In this document: positions 6,751 through 11,469 of the stretch, in pieces | Layout: each line of letters opens with the position of its first letter | Position numbering within the stretch: the stretch's first letter is position 1 | NCBI GenBank assembly: GCA_002286855.1 | Contig: NRSV01000193.1 | Coordinates: 1 to 11,469 of the forward strand | Length of the DNA: 11,469 bases | Direction of reading: 5' to 3' | Origin: Bipolaris cookei | Lineage: Eukaryota > Ascomycota > Dothideomycetes > Pleosporales > Pleosporaceae | Program-made: the position numbers and the translations under genes | Notes under the pieces: generated by a model | Seen by the model: only the letters and a program-made list of their open reading frames with translations | Told to the model about the DNA's origin: nothing | Databases searched by the model: none

Positions 6751-8457
6751 TCAACCATGCCAGTTATCATACTGATTTTCATACGCCAGTAATCCAGCAC
6801 TACGCATTGACGCCCATACACGCTGTATTTGTTCGTGTATTGGTTTGTAAGCTTGGAAATGCCGTTTCTTTTTCATGATTGGCATGCCCTTCATCTTTGA
6901 ATATTCAAACGTAAGCTGGCTCAACTCAGCTGCAAGCTTACTTTGAACCATCTTTCGTGCCGAATGGGAGTAAATAACTCCCATTGAAGATTTGAGAATC
7001 GTACGGGTGCGTTGTTGCCGTGATCGCCGTGATTGTGCGATTGAAGTCATGGTGCGCAATTCACCAATCGCTTGGTCTCCAGCAACAGATATATTATACG
7101 CTCCAAACAGCGTACGCTTTACGTTCTCGCTAAGCTCTTCATTCTCTAGACAATAGTCAATATTGCGCTTGAGCGTCCGGACTGTCAGAGGTGTATTCAG
7201 CTCTGGTGGTGGTGGTGTTCCATCCACAGTAGTGTTATCACTACTATCACTACTACTGCCAGTATCTTGGCAGTCAGCATCCCAATCAGCAAAATCTCTC
7301 TGTATATTACTCTTGACGCGCTTAATATCCAATGGATATAATCCTGAGTCCCTCCAGCCTTTTTGTATCGTACGGGGCTTGAATGTATAGGCGCGGATTG
7401 ACTCGATAGCAGCCAAGAACTCAACCTTGTTGAAAGCTGTACAGCCTGTTCGGGTTGCATGATCAACAGCCTGCGCGTGCCAGTACTTAAACGGCTGGAA
7501 ACAGCCTACATCAAGTGGCTGGAGAAAGTGAGACGTATGGGGAGGTAGGCGATAGGCAATAATCTTGTGATCCTCAAGGACTTCTAGAAACTCTTGGGTG
7601 CAGTGTGAATCAAATCCGTCGAACAAAAGCAGCCGATATACCCCTTGAATATGCTTCTGGCTCTGTTGTACGAAGTGCTTTACCCACTCATAACTCAATT
7701 GATCGTTTGTATAGCCACTATCGCTATGCGCGATTAGATAGTTATCGGGTAAATCAGTGAAGTAGCGCTCAAGGAGCGCGTCGCCTTCAATGATAATCAT
7801 TGGTGGGATAGAGTAGCCTGCAGCGTTGACGCACTCAGTTACAGTCAATGATGTACGATCATCAGGCGTTGGTAAATAGACACGGCGGCGAGGCTCAAAA
7901 GTAATAACCCACTGGTCTTTTCCGATCCCAATGCGAAAGCCAGTCTCGTCGAAGTTCCAGATATCTGATGGTGAAATGCCATGCGTCTGAATCAGGCTTA
8001 TGAAGGTGTCAAACCACTTTATAATAGAGTCTGAGTCATGCGCAAGTGCGCGATTGAGATTAAGAGATCTCTGTCGCCGTACGTGAAGCTTGGGTTGTCG
8101 TTTAAGCCATTGTTTTGCCCATCGCGAGCTTGCAGTTGGTGGAGGACCAGGACCATCATGAGCTTGTTGAAGAAGATAATTGGCACACGATACAATCATA
8201 GGCAGTCGTACACAAACGCCAAGTTCATCAAGGCGTGCGATATAATCGTATAGCGCTTGGTCTTGCGCCTTAGCAAGCTTATACGTATCAGAGGGACGCT
8301 CAGAGCGTGTTGGGCGGCCTTTTGATCGGGCGAGTAATCGCTGGTATGAAATACCGTATTCACGCGCAAGCTGCTTAAAATTGGGCTTTGCAATATCTTT
8401 GATAGACTCTAAGATCTCTTCAATACGATCATTAACTGAGATTTGTAATTGGGCCAT
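6751..8457 (-). CDS. Fot1/pogo-like transposase (DD35D), apparently intact
   Basis: A 568-residue transposase that would cut and paste the surrounding element at TA sites. I chose the ATG at 8457 (MAQLQISVND) because the upstream in-frame ATG at 8541 lies inside the terminal repeat. Order of parts: a pipsqueak/HTH-like N-terminal domain (about 10-50, FKQLAREYGISYQRL); a CENP-B/Tc5-type HTH (about 62-130, with RWAKQWLKRQPKL); and a DDE endonuclease (about 165-350) with D170 in WNFDETGF, D280 in LLLFDGFDSH, and D316 in FLQPLDVGCFQPFK. There are 35 residues between the second and third aspartates. The second motif reads DGFDSH where DGHxSH is more usual. A C-terminal basic and helical tail follows to residue 568 (YDNWHG). 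There is no frameshift or stop. Length matches the family (about 500-600). Confidence 0.95.
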   Translation of the reverse strand: MAQLQISVNDRIEEILESIKDIAKPNFKQLAREYGISYQRLLARSKGRPTRSERPSDTYKLAKAQDQALYDYIARLDELGVCVRLPMIVSCANYLLQQAHDGPGPPPTASSRWAKQWLKRQPKLHVRRQRSLNLNRALAHDSDSIIKWFDTFISLIQTHGISPSDIWNFDETGFRIGIGKDQWVITFEPRRRVYLPTPDDRTSLTVTECVNAAGYSIPPMIIIEGDALLERYFTDLPDNYLIAHSDSGYTNDQLSYEWVKHFVQQSQKHIQGVYRLLLFDGFDSHCTQEFLEVLEDHKIIAYRLPPHTSHFLQPLDVGCFQPFKYWHAQAVDHATRTGCTAFNKVEFLAAIESIRAYTFKPRTIQKGWRDSGLYPLDIKRVKSNIQRDFADWDADCQDTGSSSDSSDNTTVDGTPPPPELNTPLTVRTLKRNIDYCLENEELSENVKRTLFGAYNISVAGDQAIGELRTMTSIAQSRRSRQQRTRTILKSSMGVIYSHSARKMVQSKLAAELSQLTFEYSKMKGMPIMKKKRHFQAYKPIHEQIQRVWASMRSAGLLAYENQYDNWHG

Positions 8458-8497
8458 TGTGGGGGATACAAGAATAGATTTAAGTGATAGAGTTGCA

Positions 8498-8601
8498 AAA
8501 AAATATCGTTGGGACGGTAATATCGTTGGGAGCGTCGGCACTCGCCTGCGGCGAGTGTCAGCGCAGCTGATTTAGCTGAATAAGCTAAGCCTTGGCACGG
8601 A
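8498..8601 (-). repeat. Right terminal inverted repeat of the Fot1-like element
   Basis: This is the partner of 6615-6718. Here both 12-mers are the same, AATATCGTTGGG, while the left arm has one C-to-T change in its outer copy. It lies just upstream of the transposase ATG and so also serves as the probable promoter region of that gene. Confidence 0.93.
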
Positions 8602-8603
8602 TA

Positions 8604-10381
8604 GCACAAGTATTATTAGTGTCTCGTCCCCAAGTAAGCTCGAGGATCTTTGGCCATCATCGGTCCGGATAGCGTTCGGGCTGTTCTCCCGACTAGTGCC
8701 CCTATATATGTTCCACGGCTTCTAACCTCTGCATTCTACAGAGGTGGCTCTCAAAAGTCCTTGCTGACATGGGTCATATGTATTACTAGCGAAGTACTAC
8801 CGAAGCTGGATCGGATCTATCCCGCCGCCCCTCCCTGTACTCATTACCGCCTTCAAGTAGAATTATTTCTTGAATATGAAATGGAATACGCTCTATCCAA
8901 GTCTGGATTTGGTGTTGAGGCAACTCCTGTCATCAGTGTAGCCATACCCTTGCCCCCTCTACTCTGTTTTTTGGTGCCCCTTTGTTCGTTGTTTTCCTTC
9001 TAAGCCAATAATCAGTACTAAGTCGTACCCAATGCTTCGTCCGATTAATTTACCCTCAATCTTGACGCAAAAGCAAGTTCTAGCGAAACAAACATCATTG
9101 AAACTGTTGAATGGACTCTATTGGCTAGCCAGCGCTTGGTGTTAGCAAGATGTCTAAGTCAATACAGCTAGTTGCACGGTGTACACAGCGTGCGGGTAAA
9201 TGGGGGTGGCAAGTAACTATGGTTCATTGCTCTCTCTGTTCTACGTTCAAAGGAAAAAGGGTTAATGTACTCCTGGGTCCGTGCACAGGTACCCGTGGGG
9301 AACCGGAGTCACGCGATCACTCCCTCAGTGCCTGATTTAGGTTCGGACAGAAACTGTGTGCTGTGAGGTTGATCAAGTCACCTGTGACTTAAGCCGGCCC
9401 TCTCCTATCGTCTAAGAGCAGCACCCACTTCTGTTTCCGCATGTGTCACGAGATGCTAGGAGCACAAATCCAAAAGCTTTGGGAAGCGTTGGTGAATTGC
9501 TACGTACACTATCTGTGAAGACTCAAGACGTTGCGTAAGGAATCAGAACAGAAATTCGTCAACAGAATAAATATATCATGGGTGGCTAGCGTACGTGTAG
9601 TACCTCGGTAGCACTCAGCCAATCAGCAGCAGAATCCAGGTGTTATGGCAACCCGGTGGTTACCGTGACAGCATGTTAGTTTAGATGTTTTATTTAATCC
9701 TATATCTCCATTTTCTGCAAGGGAAAGATTTTGGTAGCTTCTTTTCCCTGAAGATATTCAGATACTATCAGAGAACCATGTATACGCAGCCTACCCTATC
9801 GTTGGTGAGATGTCTATGATAAACATTGGAATGCTGACTCAGGGCTAGCGACAATTTTTGAGATTTTTCATCAGTTCTGCATAAATCATTGTGTCGGTGT
9901 TTGCATGATCAATTCTAGCAATCTCTACTAACGACTGTCTATTGAGGAGAAGATTTTTTTACAATACCGAGTTGTCTATCGCAGCTAACACTATTCCTGA
10001 CGCACTTCTGTCCCGTATCTTTGATTGTACTATTGCCCAAGATTTCATTAAATGCAAGGTAGGTGGAGATACTGAGTCCTACGGCTTTTGAACTACCCTA
10101 GACAGTGTTTCCATGAATAATAGACAAAAACAAGATTGGAACCTTACGGATTTCTCACATATGTGCAAGTTGGGGTGGTGAACAAGATAAATCTCATTTT
10201 GGTGAAACTATTGGGCATCTGTGCGTACGAGAAATATTCGGGAACATACAATTAACGCCTTGTAGACGAGCTATATCATTTAATATGGCTTCCCTCTGTA
10301 TCGAATGTTAACGACACCCCTGTTAGAAAGGCAAGCACTGATAAGTCTGATAATCTTTGCAAGGACATCCCGTGTCGAGTA
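8604..10381. other. About 1.8 kb with no recognisable gene
   Basis: A 117-codon forward frame (8650-9003) and a 61-codon frame (9150-9335) exist but show no family motif, domain or repeated pattern I recognise. The first ends in a hydrophobic, proline-rich stretch and could be a decayed gene end. No inverted repeats, tRNA-like or tandem structures were obvious. It may be ordinary intergenic DNA or very old transposon sequence. Confidence 0.5.
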
Positions 10382-10794
10382 TGTTGTAGATAAGCTACTC
10401 AGCTATTCTACGACAGAATCCGGATGCGCAGTCCACACCCGGACTCTGCGATCAATCAAGTCTATAGTCGATCTATCAAGACTATAATCGATCAATAGAC
10501 ATCTATCTATGACGCTATAGATTACGCAAGCTACTACTAGATAGACTCTTCTAGAATCTAATCTAGCTAATATATATAGTAGTAGGATAGCAAGTAGATA
10601 GAAGACAGAGCACTTCACACAAGATCAACTCACACTACCAACGATCAATCAATTAGTGTTTCTTCCCTAGCACATATCTTCTCTCTCTACAATCTCTCGA
10701 TCAAGCTGGCTCTGAGTCTACTACGGACAAGTAGAAGGCAGAGACCTCTACCTCTGAGTCGATAGTAGAACAAGCAGCACCCTACACTTTGACA
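10382..10794 (+). mobile_element. Second solo LTR, same family, no target-site duplication
   Basis: It is 413 bp, the same length as 5103-5515 and apparently identical to it, in the same orientation, with TATATATA at 10571-10578. The flanking five bases are GAGTA (left) and ACCAG (right), which do not match. Neither side shows retrotransposon internal sequence. It lies about 60 bases past the stop codon of the transporter gene on the opposite strand. Missing duplication suggests recombination between two elements or a local rearrangement rather than simple excision to a solo LTR. Confidence 0.92.
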
Positions 10795-10853
10795 ACCAGC
10801 ACAGCCTTCCGCGTCCTCCACCCCCTCCTCAACTAAGTCCAACGATTAATTTT

Positions 10854-11322
10854 TCAGCATGATACACATCCCCCAGTAATAACTAGAGCCATAGCAGCCC
10901 CCAACATCCCTGCTGCTAAATAGAAAAAGGGTCCTCCAGGGTGAGCGGCAAGCCAGGACCCTAGCACCACCGGAGACAGCATTGCGCCGACCATTTCCAT
11001 CATTGTTAACGTCGCCATAGATTGAGCCGGGTTGGGCACTGCCTTTGCAGTGTGGCTCTTGACGAAAGAAGACACAGTGAGGCCAACCGAGGAGACGGCA
11101 ATGAGAATATAGACATGCCAGCCTTGAGTCGCACTGCTAAATGCAGTCAAGGTGACGAGTTGAACAGCCATTGATGCTGCGCCTAGTATAAGGTCGTGAT
11201 GTTGGTTCTGTCTCTTCCCCTCCGACACAGAAGCAGCGATTGACATGGTCAGGCAACCCAAGTTGCCCGACCAGGCCCAGCCCAGCCCAAGTGCCCCATG
11301 GGCGCCCATGGGGCATTTGGGC
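10854..11322 (-). pseudogene. Major facilitator superfamily transporter, C-terminal part only
   Basis: A membrane transporter fragment. About 155 codons end in ITGGCVSC and stop at 10854. Five hydrophobic segments can be seen, in order: GLGWAWSGNLGCLTMSIAASV, LILGAASMAVQLVTLTAF, VYILIAVSSVGLTVSSFV, MATLTMMEMVGAMLSPVVLGSW and FFYLAAGMLGAAMALVITGG. The pattern, including the loop FVKSHTAKAV before the MMEMVGAMLSPVVLG helix, fits the last helices of a 12-helix fungal MFS permease; seven or so helices are missing. No ATG lies at the upstream edge, and beyond 11322 the sequence becomes A/T-rich and noncoding. An intron just upstream could in principle hide more exons outside the window, but no clear acceptor is seen. 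Substrate unknown. The first codons run through a strong palindrome, suggesting a breakpoint there. Confidence 0.65.
11285..11322. repeat. Near-perfect 38-bp palindrome
   Basis: A perfect 24-bp palindrome (11292-11315, TGCCCCATGGGC and its mirror) extends to 38 bp with one mismatched pair (GCCCAAG ... TTTGGGC). It sits exactly at the 5' edge of the recognisable transporter sequence, where composition changes from G+C-rich coding to A+T-rich. Confidence 0.85.
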
Positions 11323-11469
11323 ACGGCCAAGCTTTTGACATTAGTATTACTAATCTATGTATAAATGGTTGGTCTTGCTACTAGTATAAAACGCTTGTTC
11401 TGAAGTGCAATATCAACTCACTTATATAATGAGGGATAAGATCTTCTACTATATTACTACATTTCTACG
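11323..11469. other. A+T-rich end of window, no gene seen
   Basis: The sequence is A/T-rich with stops in all frames. It could be the transporter's intron or promoter, or unrelated DNA joined at the palindrome. There is not enough to decide. Confidence 0.4.

Larger units (their letters stand above)
6615..8601 (-). mobile_element. Complete Fot1/pogo-like Tc1-mariner DNA transposon
   Basis: A 1,987-bp element bounded by TA (6613-6614 and 8602-8603) with terminal inverted repeats of 104 bp beginning TCCGTGCCAAGG. The arms differ at only two positions by eye. It contains one long reverse-strand gene with a complete DDE transposase. Intact ends, duplicated TA and an open gene suggest a young, possibly autonomous copy. 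Removing it would leave GAGTCGA-TA-GCACAAG as the original site. Confidence 0.95.

Noticed and set aside
7163..8609. Several short frames overlapping the transposase
   Set aside because: They are shadows of the 568-codon transposase on other frames.
8650..9003. 117-codon forward frame as a gene
   Set aside because: No recognisable domain, low-complexity C-terminus, and no promoter or intron evidence; mentioned only within the gene-free region.
5103..10794. The two identical LTRs as the ends of one 5.7-kb retrotransposon
   Set aside because: The first LTR has CTATT on both of its own sides and interrupts a continuous regulator frame. No PBS follows it, no gag or pol lies between the two, and the outer flanks do not match.

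Overview
The window looks like a transposon-rich, gene-poor stretch of a filamentous ascomycete (Pezizomycotina) nuclear genome. The evidence is a spliced fungal-type Zn2Cys6 regulator, a BED-finger hAT transposase with a short spliceosomal intron, a complete Fot1/pogo-like Tc1-mariner element with TA target duplications, and LTRs of one retrotransposon family with 5-bp target duplication at one copy. Nothing bacterial (operons, Shine-Dalgarno sites) is visible. Species cannot be named from the sequence.

Layout: (1) 122-2071, a decayed hAT transposase, forward, with BED finger, RNase-H-like core, a 50-bp intron, frameshifts and stops. (2) 2072-3117, a 159-bp inverted repeat at 98% identity made of the ends of two related LTRs facing each other, around a 432-bp spacer that carries a G-rich patch. 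(3) 3118-4207, no convincing gene; it holds an 11-bp tandem repeat. (4) 4208-6090, a Zn2Cys6 transcription factor with one intron, a run of 21 pure CAA codons, and a 413-bp solo LTR inserted in its middle. (5) 6615-8601, an intact 1,987-bp Fot1/pogo-like transposon with 104-bp inverted repeats and a 568-codon transposase, reverse. (6) 8604-10381, no recognisable gene. (7) 10382-10794, a second, identical 413-bp solo LTR. (8) 10854-about 11322, the C-terminal part of a major facilitator transporter, reverse, broken at its 5' side next to a near-perfect 38-bp palindrome.

The clearest biological story is the regulator. Its reading frame is open on both sides of the LTR and is continuous if the LTR and one copy of the CTATT duplication are set aside, so the insertion looks recent and is probably the inactivating event. 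The second LTR copy has no matching duplication, which points to recombination between elements near the truncated transporter. A regulator and a transporter could be remnants of a specialised-metabolite locus, but that is only inference from family types. I did not find a convincing undescribed system. The unusual structures are the facing LTR ends, the TSD-less LTR beside a truncated gene, and the Fot1-like element that looks complete enough to be mobile.
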